64,000 bases of DNA, taken from contig NZ_CP022600.1 of assembly GCF_002952215.1 (NCBI RefSeq), positions 620,001 to 684,000 on the forward strand. The letters run 5' to 3'. The notes under the pieces were generated by a model. It searched no databases, had not been told where the DNA came from, and saw only the letters and a program-made list of their open reading frames with translations. The translations under genes and the position numbers were made by a program. Shown piece by piece: positions 9,133 to 17,408 of this stretch. The DNA is from Porphyrobacter sp. HT-58-2 (GTDB taxonomy: Bacteria > Pseudomonadota > Alphaproteobacteria > Sphingomonadales > Sphingomonadaceae). Numbering within the stretch: position 1 is the first letter of the stretch; every line of letters begins with the position of its first letter.

Positions 9133-10860
9133 ATGCGTATTCTTGCTGCTCTGATCGCCCCGCTGGCGCTGGCCCTTTCAGGCTGTGCCGTCACGACCCA
9201 GAATGTCGCCCTCGAAGGCGTGGAGGACATCCGCTTCACTGGCAGCGGCGCGGTCAGCAGCGCCGATCCGCGCGCGACGGCGGCAGGCGAGACGATCCTT
9301 GCCCAGGGTGGCTCGGCGGTCGATGCGGCGATTGCGGTGATGCTGGCGTTGACCGTGGTCGAGCCGCAGAGCTCCGGCATCGGCGGCGGCGGGTTCATGC
9401 TGCGTGCCGATGCGGATGACGGCTCGCTGATCACCTATGACGGGCGCGAGACGGCCCCTGCCGCTGCCACGCCGAACCGCTTTCTTGATGCCGGGGGCAA
9501 GATCCTCCCCCGCGAAACGCGCGTCTTTTCGGGTCTCAGCGTCGGGGTGCCGGGCAACATCGCGCTCGCCGCCAAGGCGCATGGCGAACATGGCAGGCTG
9601 CCCTGGGCCAAGCTGTTCGAGCCCGCGATCGCGCTCGCTGAGGATGGCTTCGTGATGAACAGGAGGCTGTTTGAATCCTTGAAGGGCAACAAGGGCCGGG
9701 CGGACAAGAGCGCGGTGGCCAAGGCGGTATTCTTCGGTGCGGACGGTGAGCCGCTGCCGCTTGGCACCACGATCCGGGTGCCTGAACTTGCCGCCACGTT
9801 CCGCACCCTCGCCGCCGAAGGGCCTGAGGCGATGTATGGCAGCGTCGCAGCCGCTGCACTTGCCGCCTACGTGGCGGGCGAGACCCCGCAGGACGGGCGC
9901 ATGACCGCCGATGATGTCACCGCCTATACCGCCAGGGAACGCGCGCCGGTCTGCGTGCGCTACCGGGTGTACAAGGTCTGCGGCATGGGGCCGCCGTCTT
10001 CGGGCGGGGTCGCGGTGGCGCAGATGCTCGGCCAGCTTGAGCGGTTCGATCTCGCTGCGCTCGGCCCTGACAGCCCGCAGTTCTGGCATCTGTTCATCGA
10101 AAGCCAGCGCCTCGCCTATGCCGACCGCGAGATGTATTCGGGCGATGCCGATTTCGTCGCGGTGCCGGTCGCCGGGATGGTCGATCCGGGATACCTCGCC
10201 CAGCGTTCGGCGCTGATTTCGCCCCATAGCGCTATCGCCAAGCCCGAGGCGGGTGTGCCGCCCGGCGCGCCGCTTGCACGCGGGGACGGGCCGGAGGAAC
10301 CGGAGAACGGCACCACCCATTTTGCGGTCGTCGACGGGCGCGGCAATGCCGTCAGCTACACCTCGACCATCGAGGGCGCGTTCGGATCGGGGCTCTACTG
10401 GCGCGGGTTCTATCTCAACAACGAACTCACCGACTTCACCCTGACGCCCGAGGCTGACGGCAAGCCGGTCGCCAACCGGGTCGAGGGCGGCAAGCGCCCG
10501 CGTTCCTCGATGGCGCCGACTGTGGTTTATGACGCGCAAGGACGGATCGTGCTGGTAATCGGCGCAGCCGGAGGCCCGACCATTCCCGTTACCGTCACCC
10601 GTGCGATCATCGGCGTGCTCGATTTCGGCCTCGGTGCGCAGGACGCGCTGGCGCTGCCCTTCGCGATGGCGTTCGGCGACACCCTGCTGATCGAGGAGGG
10701 CAGCGCGCTCGAGATCATGAAGGACGAACTTACCGCGCGCGGCCACAAGTCCATCCGCATCGCGCCTGCGCCGATCAAGGCCAACGCGCTGGGGCGCCGG
10801 GCTGACGGCAGCTGGGAGGTGGCCACCGAGCCGCGCCTTGCCAGCGTTGTGACACCCTGA
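9133..10860 (+). CDS. ggt: gamma-glutamyltransferase, lipoprotein form
   Basis: The 575-aa precursor cleaves and transfers gamma-glutamyl groups from glutathione in the periplasm. Starting at ATG 9133 gives a lipoprotein signal with lipobox ALSGC (Cys18), so the enzyme is probably membrane-anchored. The large-subunit region has SGIGGGGFML. The autoprocessing site ENGTTHFAVVD places the nucleophilic Thr at residue 394, the start of the small subunit, which then has SSMAPTVV and GAAGGPTIPV. Length agrees with the family. It follows pyrD closely on the same strand without an obvious pathway link. Confidence 0.94.
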   Translation: MRILAALIAPLALALSGCAVTTQNVALEGVEDIRFTGSGAVSSADPRATAAGETILAQGGSAVDAAIAVMLALTVVEPQSSGIGGGGFMLRADADDGSLITYDGRETAPAAATPNRFLDAGGKILPRETRVFSGLSVGVPGNIALAAKAHGEHGRLPWAKLFEPAIALAEDGFVMNRRLFESLKGNKGRADKSAVAKAVFFGADGEPLPLGTTIRVPELAATFRTLAAEGPEAMYGSVAAAALAAYVAGETPQDGRMTADDVTAYTARERAPVCVRYRVYKVCGMGPPSSGGVAVAQMLGQLERFDLAALGPDSPQFWHLFIESQRLAYADREMYSGDADFVAVPVAGMVDPGYLAQRSALISPHSAIAKPEAGVPPGAPLARGDGPEEPENGTTHFAVVDGRGNAVSYTSTIEGAFGSGLYWRGFYLNNELTDFTLTPEADGKPVANRVEGGKRPRSSMAPTVVYDAQGRIVLVIGAAGGPTIPVTVTRAIIGVLDFGLGAQDALALPFAMAFGDTLLIEEGSALEIMKDELTARGHKSIRIAPAPIKANALGRRADGSWEVATEPRLASVVTP

Positions 10861-10994
10861 CAGCAGCGCGCTGCGAGGACAGCCGCATCCGGACGCTTGC
10901 CGCTACGGTTTTCCGCCTCTAATCTGCCCGGCGCACGCGGGTCGCCGAAGAACCCCGCGAACCATAATCTCGAAGGGATCAGGAGCCTTTGCCA

Positions 10995-12854
10995 GTGCAT
11001 TCCCCCACCGTGCCTTACGCTGCCCGCGCGGTCGTGAACCCCGCGGACCATCCGCTGTTGCAGGACATTGACCGCGCACAGAACCTCGTCGAGCTGTTCC
11101 TGATGCGCGCCGATGAGAAGGGCGACGCGCCCTTCCTCGGCCACAAGGAAGGCGGGCAATGGGTGACGCAGTCCTGGCGCTCGGCGGCTGAGCAGGTGTG
11201 CCTGCTGGCCGAGGCGCTGCGCGGCATGGGGCTGGAAGATGGCGACCGGGTTGCGCTGGTCAGCGAAAACCGCCCCGAATGGTGCATCGCCGACCTCGCG
11301 ATCATGGCCGCCGGGTGCATCACCGTGCCGACCTACACCACCAACACCCGCCGCGATCATGCCCACATCCTCGACAATTCGGGCGCGCGGGCGGTGTTCG
11401 TCTCCAACGAGAAGCTGCTCGCCCCCGTGGTCGGCGCGATCGGGCAGACGGGTCTGGTCGAGCACGTGATCGGGATCGATGACCTCCACCGGAAACAATC
11501 GGGCAGCTTCGAATATCACGACTGGAAGGCGCTGATCTCCGGCGATGCCGCCGCCGCGCGCGCGGCGGTGGACGAACGGATCGCGCGCATCGAACGCTCC
11601 GAAACCGCTTGCCTCATCTACACCAGCGGCACCGGCGGCGCGCCGCGCGGCGTGATGCAGCACCACGGCGCAATCCTGTGCAATGTCTCGGGCGCGGCCG
11701 AAGTGCTGATCGAGGATTTCGGGATCAAGGACGAACGCTTCCTGTCGTTCCTGCCGCTCTCCCACGCTTACGAACATTCAGGCGGGCAGTATCTCCCCAT
11801 CGGGGTGGGGGCGGAGATCTTCTATTCCGAGGGCCTCGAAAAGCTCGCCAGCAATATCGAGGAAACCCGCCCCACCATCATGGTCGTCGTCCCGCGCCTG
11901 TTCGAAGTGCTGCGCACCCGCATCATGAAGCAGGTCGAAAAGCAGGGCAAAGTCGCCAACTTCATGATGGATAGCGCGCTCAAGATCGCCGAGCATTCGA
12001 AGGAAGGCAAAAAACGCCTGCGCGACCGGCCGCTGGACTTCCTCGTCGAGAAGACCCTGCGCCCCAAGATCCGCCAGAAGTTCGGCGGGCGGATCAAGGC
12101 GATGGTTTCGGGCGGCGCGCCGCTCAATCCCGAAGTCGGCAATTTCTTCGACGCGATGGGGCTGACCATGCTGCAAGGCTATGGCCAGACAGAGGCCGGG
12201 CCGGTGATCAGCTGCAACCGCCCCAAGGTGGGCCTCAAGATGGATACGGTCGGCCCGGCGCTCAGGGGCGTCGAGGTGAAAATCGCCGAGGACGGCGAAA
12301 TCCTCGTGCGCGGCGAGCTGGTGATGCACGGCTACTGGCGCAACGAGGCCGAGACGGCGCGCACGCTGAAAGAGGGCTGGCTCCACACCGGTGACATCGG
12401 GCATCTCGACCACAAGGGCCGGATCGTCATCACCGACCGCAAGAAGGACATGATCGTCAACGACAAGGGCGACAATATCGCGCCCCAGAAGGTTGAGGGC
12501 ATGCTGACGCTCCAGCCCGAAATCGCGCAGGCGATGGTGAGCGGCGACAAGCGGCCCTATGTCGTGGGCCTGATCGTGCCGGACGCCGAGTGGGCGCTCG
12601 AATGGGCGAGGGCCAATGGCGAGAAGTTCGATCTCAAGGCGCTGCAGGACTTGCCCGCCTTCAGGAACGCGGTGCGCGCCGCGGTTGATCGCACCAACGC
12701 CGATCTGTCAGTGATCGAGAAGGTGAGGCAGTTCGCCTTCGCGGACGAGGCCTTCACCATCGAGAACGAGGAAATGACGCCAAGCATGAAGATCCGCCGC
12801 CACAAGATCCGCGAGCGGTATCAGGAGCGGATCGACGGGCTTTATCGGGGCTAG
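10995..12854 (+). CDS. long-chain acyl-CoA synthetase / AMP-dependent ligase
   Basis: The 619-aa adenylate-forming enzyme activates fatty acids to acyl-CoA. The phosphate-binding motif is YTSGTGGAPRGV at about residue 208, deviating from the common TSGTTGxPKG. Further signatures are the A5-type GYGQTEAGPVIS, WLHTGDIG and ITDRKKDMI. I choose GTG 10995 because AGGAG at 10981-10985 is 9 nt away; TTG 10989 is also in frame but only 3 nt from the same site. No signal peptide is present; the protein is expected at the inner membrane face. It stands alone between ggt and the repeat at 12874. Confidence 0.9.
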   Translation: MHSPTVPYAARAVVNPADHPLLQDIDRAQNLVELFLMRADEKGDAPFLGHKEGGQWVTQSWRSAAEQVCLLAEALRGMGLEDGDRVALVSENRPEWCIADLAIMAAGCITVPTYTTNTRRDHAHILDNSGARAVFVSNEKLLAPVVGAIGQTGLVEHVIGIDDLHRKQSGSFEYHDWKALISGDAAAARAAVDERIARIERSETACLIYTSGTGGAPRGVMQHHGAILCNVSGAAEVLIEDFGIKDERFLSFLPLSHAYEHSGGQYLPIGVGAEIFYSEGLEKLASNIEETRPTIMVVVPRLFEVLRTRIMKQVEKQGKVANFMMDSALKIAEHSKEGKKRLRDRPLDFLVEKTLRPKIRQKFGGRIKAMVSGGAPLNPEVGNFFDAMGLTMLQGYGQTEAGPVISCNRPKVGLKMDTVGPALRGVEVKIAEDGEILVRGELVMHGYWRNEAETARTLKEGWLHTGDIGHLDHKGRIVITDRKKDMIVNDKGDNIAPQKVEGMLTLQPEIAQAMVSGDKRPYVVGLIVPDAEWALEWARANGEKFDLKALQDLPAFRNAVRAAVDRTNADLSVIEKVRQFAFADEAFTIENEEMTPSMKIRRHKIRERYQERIDGLYRG

Positions 12855-12873
12855 GACTTATCCGCCTCCCCTC

Positions 12874-12908
12874 CGTCACCCCGGACCTGATCCGGGGTTC
12901 GGCTTCTT
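12874..12908 (+). repeat. 35-bp interspersed repeat with hairpin
   Basis: The element runs from CGTCACCCC to GGCTTCTT and contains stem ACCCCGGA/TCCGGGGT (12878-12898). A 35-bp copy with the same ends but a different central stem occurs on the minus strand at 51050-51084, so this is a repeat family. It lies just after the acyl-CoA synthetase stop and may help terminate that transcript. It also supplies the last codons of the broken gene on the other strand. Confidence 0.65.
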
Positions 12909-13394
12909 CAGTTCCGTCAGCGCCGTGTTGTTCTGCAACAGGTTGCGGATTTGATCCGCGATCGAACGCCCGTCGTTGTTCGCGACCCTAAGCAATTCAC
13001 GACATTCCTCTTCGGTCCAAAGCTTGTCCGGTGTCACGTCGTACCGGTCGAGGGGCAAGTGGCGTGTAATTATGAACCGATTGCCGGCACTGTCATGCAC
13101 GACCAAGATTGATGCATGGGCAAGCAGATGACGTAACGGCCGGAATCAGCGCCAACGCTCGATCCGCTTGAGCAAAGTTTGGCATCTCTTGTCGCTGCTT
13201 CGTGCCAGTATGCCGCAAAGATTCTGCAGGTTCGACAGCGGGCCTTTCTCGACTGGCAATTCGAGCGCGATGCACAATTGCCCGATTGCACGCTCTGCTG
13301 TCGCAAAATGCGCAAGTACCCGGCCAAGCCAATCGAACGGCTCAATCGGCATTGGACCTGCGGGGGCTAAGGTTACCGGAAGTTGCTCAGACAT
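12876..13394 (-). pseudogene. hypothetical gene interrupted by one in-frame TGA
   Basis: Two minus-strand reading frames, 13394-13146 and the one below it down to 12876, are in exactly the same frame and separated by a single TGA at 13146-13148. The first part begins MSEQLPVTLAPAGPMPIEPF and continues as a helical segment ending KRIERWR. Past the stop the frame resumes FRPLRHLLAHASILVVHD and AGNRFIITRHLPLDRYDV, then LWTEEECRELLRVANNDG and SIADQIRNLLQ. The two halves read as one protein of about 172 aa; I recognise no family. A TTG at 13106 could start the second half alone. The last residues (PNPGSGPG) come from the repeat at 12874-12908, so the native C-terminus may also be lost. A sequencing error at the TGA cannot be excluded. 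Confidence 0.6.
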
Positions 13395-13700
13395 AAGTCC
13401 TTTTTTAGAGACAAGCCCTTAAGCCTTCGTCACCGCCTCAAGCCGCCTCGAAATCATCGACATATTCGGGAGAGAACCCCGGCTCGCACTCTGACCCGCC
13501 GGGCGCGGTGGCGGCAGTTCCCATTAGGATTGCAGCAGCGGCTTGATGCCTTGCGCGCCGACCCCGGCGTTAACCTGATCGAGAAGTCTGTCTGTCATTG
13601 GAACGGGACGAACTCAAGGCTCCCGCCGCTGCCACGCATGCCTATGATGGGTAACGGCGGTTCCTCACGAGCACGCCGGGTGATGACGGGGCAGATTGGC
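13395..13700. other. intergenic region of about 300 bp
   Basis: This lies between the divergent broken gene and the dioxygenase gene. It should hold both promoters, but I see no convincing -35/-10 pair, no structured RNA and no repeat. Confidence 0.5.
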
Positions 13701-14795
13701 ATGAATGCGCTCAAGGTTTCCAACGATACATCCGCGTTTGAGGTGCCTGCGGCTCTTGATGAACGGGGCCGGCTGACGGCGCAATGCGTCCGGCAGGCTC
13801 TGGCGATGATGGACACCCACGGCTTGGTGATCCTGACCGGCCTGCTGTCCGACGAGGAAGCCGACCTCGGCCTTGCGCTGATCCGCCAGACCATCGCCGA
13901 CCCCGATCGCAACCACTGCACCTTCGCCAGCGAGACCGATAATCGCTACGTCCGGCGCGATTTCTGCTCGTTGCCCGCGACCCCGGCGGTCACCAGTTTT
14001 GCCGGAATGTTCTGCAAGCGGCTCGAAGGGATCTATGCGGAGTATTGCGGCCGGTCGCGCTCGCTGCTCGAAGTCATCACGCTGACCAGCTATCGCGGCT
14101 CGTCGCATCAATATATCCACCGCGATCCGATGGGGGTGATCAGCCTGCTGGCAGCGGTGGAGGATGTCTCCGACCAGCAGGGCGGGACGGTGTTCGTCCC
14201 CGGCACCCATATGTATGCCGGGGCGGAAAACCGGCATGGCGGTCAGGCCTATGCCCTGATGGAGCTGTTCCGCATCAGGAGCAATTTCCGGATTTTCCTG
14301 CACAATCTGCAGAAGCTGATGGTCATGCGCAAAAGCGCCGAAGCGCCGCTGGCGCCGGGGGAATTCCGGGACCGGGTGTTTTCGACCAAGTGGGATCAGC
14401 ACCAGCCCAACCTGCTGCGCTTCGTGCTGGGCAAGAATGCGCAGTTCAGCCTGCGCCACCTTGGCCCGCGCAATCTGTGGAAGCTCTACCGACAGGGCAA
14501 GGCGCTCGACCAGACGTTCCGACTGGTCCAGACTGCGCCGCGCAAGGGCAGCGTCATCCTCTATCGCAGCGATCTGCTCCATGCCGGGCCGGACAACCGC
14601 TCACCCCAACCCCGGCGCTTCTTCGGAATGAGCATCGCGCGGGACATGATCGAGACAAAGTACTGGCACGACGGCTATTCGCCCGACCCGACGCTCACCG
14701 CCAATCCGCTGACCTTGGGTGATCTGCTGGCGGCATCGCCTGCGCCCGTCGCGCAGCAGCCCGAACGTCAGCGCGAGCACGAACCGGCGGAGTAA
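13701..14795 (+). CDS. phytanoyl-CoA dioxygenase (PhyH)-like Fe(II)/2-oxoglutarate oxygenase
   Basis: The 364-aa product resembles the PhyH family of non-haem iron oxygenases. The metal-binding facial triad is probably HRD in YIHRDPMGVIS plus the distal His in LYRSDLLHAGPDNRS; the Arg in PRRFFGMSI may bind 2-oxoglutarate. GGTVFVPGTHM is a typical core strand. The start is uncertain: ATG 13701 has GGGG about 10 nt upstream, while ATG 13683 is in frame. No signal peptide is seen. The substrate is unknown. It converges with the acetoacetyl-CoA reductase gene. Confidence 0.75.
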   Translation: MNALKVSNDTSAFEVPAALDERGRLTAQCVRQALAMMDTHGLVILTGLLSDEEADLGLALIRQTIADPDRNHCTFASETDNRYVRRDFCSLPATPAVTSFAGMFCKRLEGIYAEYCGRSRSLLEVITLTSYRGSSHQYIHRDPMGVISLLAAVEDVSDQQGGTVFVPGTHMYAGAENRHGGQAYALMELFRIRSNFRIFLHNLQKLMVMRKSAEAPLAPGEFRDRVFSTKWDQHQPNLLRFVLGKNAQFSLRHLGPRNLWKLYRQGKALDQTFRLVQTAPRKGSVILYRSDLLHAGPDNRSPQPRRFFGMSIARDMIETKYWHDGYSPDPTLTANPLTLGDLLAASPAPVAQQPERQREHEPAE

Positions 14796-14817
14796 TTCCG
14801 CCGGCGCGTCCTGCGCC

Positions 14818-15540
14818 TCAATACATGTGCTGACCGCCGTTGATGCTCATGGTCGAGCCGGTCATGAAGCCGCCGTTCTCGGAGGTGAGGAACGCGACGC
14901 CGCGGGCGATTTCCTCGGCCATGCCGAGGCGGCCGACCGGGATCTTGGCGACGATCTTTTCCAGCACCGGGGCAGGCACGGCGGCGACCATGTCGGTGTC
15001 GATATAGCCCGGCGCGATGGCGTTCACGGTCACCCCGAACTTCGCGCCTTCCTGCGCCAGCGCCTTGGTGAAACCGTGGATGCCGGACTTGGCAGCAGCG
15101 TAATTGACCTGGCCGTATTGCCCCGCCTGCCCGTTGATCGAACCGATATTGACGATCCGCCCCCACCCGCGCTCGCGCATGCCGGGGAAGGTCGCCTTGG
15201 CCATGTTGAAGCACCCGCCGAGGTTGATGCGCAGCACCTCGTTCCAGTCCTCGAAGCTCATCTTGTGGAGCGTGCCGTCACGGGTGATCCCGGCATTGTT
15301 CACCACGATGTCGATGGGGCCGAACTCTGCCTCGACTGCGGCGCAGCCTGCCAGGCACGCCTCGTGATCGCCGACGTCCCAGCGCCTGGCGGGGATGCCG
15401 GTCGCTTCGGTGAAGGCCTTCGCCTTTTCGTCATTGCCGGCATAGTTGGCGATCACGGTATGGCCCTGCCGCTGGAGTCGTTTGCAGATCGCCTCCCCGA
15501 TTCCGCGCGTTCCCCCGGTGACGATGGCAACCCGGCCCAT
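14818..15540 (-). CDS. phaB: acetoacetyl-CoA reductase
   Basis: The 240-aa short-chain dehydrogenase reduces acetoacetyl-CoA to (R)-3-hydroxybutyryl-CoA with NADPH for polyhydroxyalkanoate synthesis. The cofactor loop TGGTRGIGEAI is at about residues 8-18, NNAG at about 85, and the catalytic Ser-Tyr-Lys set in NIGSINGQAGQYGQVNYAAAK. The C-terminal STMSINGGQHMY is characteristic of PhaB rather than FabG. No PHA synthase is in the window; a PHA depolymerase lies at 25774-27012. Confidence 0.92.
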   Translation of the reverse strand: MGRVAIVTGGTRGIGEAICKRLQRQGHTVIANYAGNDEKAKAFTEATGIPARRWDVGDHEACLAGCAAVEAEFGPIDIVVNNAGITRDGTLHKMSFEDWNEVLRINLGGCFNMAKATFPGMRERGWGRIVNIGSINGQAGQYGQVNYAAAKSGIHGFTKALAQEGAKFGVTVNAIAPGYIDTDMVAAVPAPVLEKIVAKIPVGRLGMAEEIARGVAFLTSENGGFMTGSTMSINGGQHMY

Positions 15541-15790
15541 GGCATTCCCCCTTTTTCAAACGACTGTGTAAGGCCTTGCAATCTAGCGATGCCGTAGGGT
15601 CAGGGAAAGCGGCGAATAGCTATGCTTTGGGCCCATGCGCGCCCGCTCGGCAAGGCGGGGTCTGGCGGGCGTCAAAGGGGAGCAAAGGGGAGGCAAGAGC
15701 CGGTCAAGCGCGCGCAAGACCGGAGCAAGCGCGGCCAAGAATACCCCTGAAAATCAAGAAATTACAGCAATTTCAGGAATTTAGCAGAGA

Positions 15791-16555
15791 TCAGAACTTG
15801 ATCTGCGTGCCGACATAGACCGCCTGGCTGTCCTTGACCGAGTTGGTCAGCGGATCAAGCCGTTCGCGCTCCTGCGAATAGCGCACGCCCGCCATCACAT
15901 CGAGATTGGGCGAAAGCCGGAAGCTGCCGCCCACGCCCACCGTCTGCGCGCCGATGGAATCGAGCGTATTGGGCGAGCGTCCGGCGATTTCGCGATCTTC
16001 AAGCTCGATGCGGGGCTGCAGGCGGCTCGGCTTGTCATTGTCGCGCGGCTGCGAAAGCTTGAACTGCGCCAGATCAGGCATCGCAACATTGCTGTTGACC
16101 TTGGCCGACAGATCGACGGTGCGCGTGAAGCTCTGATAGCCGATTGCTGATCCGAGCTGGAACCGGCTCGCTTCGATCCCGATGGGAGCGATGCCGCGGC
16201 CCGGAAGCGCCTCGATCGACTTGCGCACGGAAATCGCCCGCGCCGAATCATCATCGACCCGGACAGCCACCGTCACCGTACGATTGCCGGACACCGGCGG
16301 GGCGCTGGCCGGGGTGAAGCGCAACCCGCGCGCCCGGGCCTTGTCGGCAACGCGCGCAGCAAGCGCAGGATCGACAGAGGCCGGGGTGAACATCCCGAGA
16401 CCGACGGCATCGAGCGAGGCAGCAGCCCGTGCCGGAACCTTCGCGCCAGCCAGCGCCAGCCCGGCGCTCGGCAAGGCCAGCGTCAGCGCACCGCACAGCG
16501 CAACGAACGGCAGCGAACGCTGCGTCCTTGCTGTCCTGTCCGACCGTGCCGCCAT
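15791..16555 (-). CDS. hypothetical exported protein, probable outer-membrane beta strands
   Basis: The 254-aa product starts at ATG 16555 (MAARSDRTART); a longer frame from 16606 puts 17 residues before the signal. A signal peptide is clear (LPFVALCGALTLALPSAGLALAGA). The mature part contains TVTVAVRVDDDSARAISVRK, and the C-terminal third alternates polar and hydrophobic residues (TVGVGGSFRLSPNLDVMAGV), ending YVGTQIKF with a terminal Phe as in outer-membrane barrels. I do not recognise a family. It is monocistronic and divergent from the DUF3576 gene. Confidence 0.7.
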   Translation of the reverse strand: MAARSDRTARTQRSLPFVALCGALTLALPSAGLALAGAKVPARAAASLDAVGLGMFTPASVDPALAARVADKARARGLRFTPASAPPVSGNRTVTVAVRVDDDSARAISVRKSIEALPGRGIAPIGIEASRFQLGSAIGYQSFTRTVDLSAKVNSNVAMPDLAQFKLSQPRDNDKPSRLQPRIELEDREIAGRSPNTLDSIGAQTVGVGGSFRLSPNLDVMAGVRYSQERERLDPLTNSVKDSQAVYVGTQIKF

Positions 16556-16911
16556 TGCCCTGTTCGTTTCCCTGTCAATTCTTGTCCGGACTATCCAGCC
16601 AAGCATACCGAACCTTAACCACGCCTGAGTCGTGGCCTGAGTCGGTAATTGTGTACAATTGCTGTGATAGGCGCGGCACGCCAGCTTGCAATGACTCTGC
16701 CGCAGCCCAGCCGGATTCTCGCGCTACCTGTGGCACCATGCACACAGAATCCCGCGAGTCGTGCCAAATTCAGCCACCATAAAGCTCTCGGCCTGTCTTC
16801 CTGCGCGCATCCAGCCTGCAAACCTCGCGGATGATGCTTGCCGCGTGGGTGCTGGCAGTTATAGGGGGCATGACAGCGTCCCCGCTTAATGATGATGAGG
16901 ATGAACCGGCA
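16556..16911. other. divergent intergenic region
   Basis: This 356-bp stretch separates the minus-strand exported protein from the plus-strand DUF3576 gene and must hold both promoters. TTGTGTACAATTG around 16645 is locally palindromic and CCTTAACCACGCC near 16615 resembles a CtrA half-site (TTAACCAT) with one mismatch. Neither is strong enough to call. ATG 16870 is an alternative start of the DUF3576 gene. Confidence 0.4.
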
Positions 16912-17379
16912 GTGACACGCGCCCAATCCGCCACCTTCCGTCCGGCGATTCGCCGCTTTTCCGCAGCCGCGCTGCTGGGTGTCGCGGGGCTTGCTCTGGC
17001 GGCGTGCGGCGGCGGGGATCGCCCGCGAACCGAATTGGCGGCGGCGCAGATCAACACCATCGGCGTTAACGCCTATCTGTGGCGCGCGGCGCTGGAGACG
17101 GTGAGCTTTGCCCCGCTGCTGCAGGCGGACAGCGCAGGCGGCGTGATCGTCACCGATTGGTACGCCAACCCCGCCAACCCCAATGAGCGTGTGAAGGTGA
17201 CTGTCACGATCCTCGATCAGGATCTGCGCGCCGATGCCCTGCGGGTGGCCGCCAGCCGTCAGGTCAACGAGGCCGGCAACTGGGTTGAAGCCCCGGTGCA
17301 GGCGGCAACCGTGCAGAAGCTCGAGGACATTATTCTCACCAAGGCCCGTGATCTGCGTCGCCAGGCGCTCCAATCCTGA
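16912..17379 (+). CDS. DUF3576 domain lipoprotein
   Basis: The 155-aa predicted lipoprotein belongs to the alphaproteobacterial DUF3576 family of unknown function. With GTG 16912 the leader is MTRAQSATFRPAIRRFSAAA and the lipobox ALAAC places the lipidated Cys at residue 32. GAGG about 11 nt upstream supports this start. ATG 16870 would add 14 acidic residues ahead of the positively charged leader, which is less likely. The mature part contains NAYLWRAALETVSFAPL and a conserved-looking DWYANPANPNERVKVTVTIL. It lies 29 bp before leuS in the block DUF3576-leuS-lptE-holA. Confidence 0.82.
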   Translation: MTRAQSATFRPAIRRFSAAALLGVAGLALAACGGGDRPRTELAAAQINTIGVNAYLWRAALETVSFAPLLQADSAGGVIVTDWYANPANPNERVKVTVTILDQDLRADALRVAASRQVNEAGNWVEAPVQAATVQKLEDIILTKARDLRRQALQS

Positions 17380-17408
17380 GTTTTCCGCCCTTCCACGGAT
17401 AGGCCCCA

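Noticed and set aside
16610..16625. CtrA-like half-site TTAACCAC
   Set aside because: Only one half-site with a mismatch and no promoter in the right place; chance occurrence is likely.
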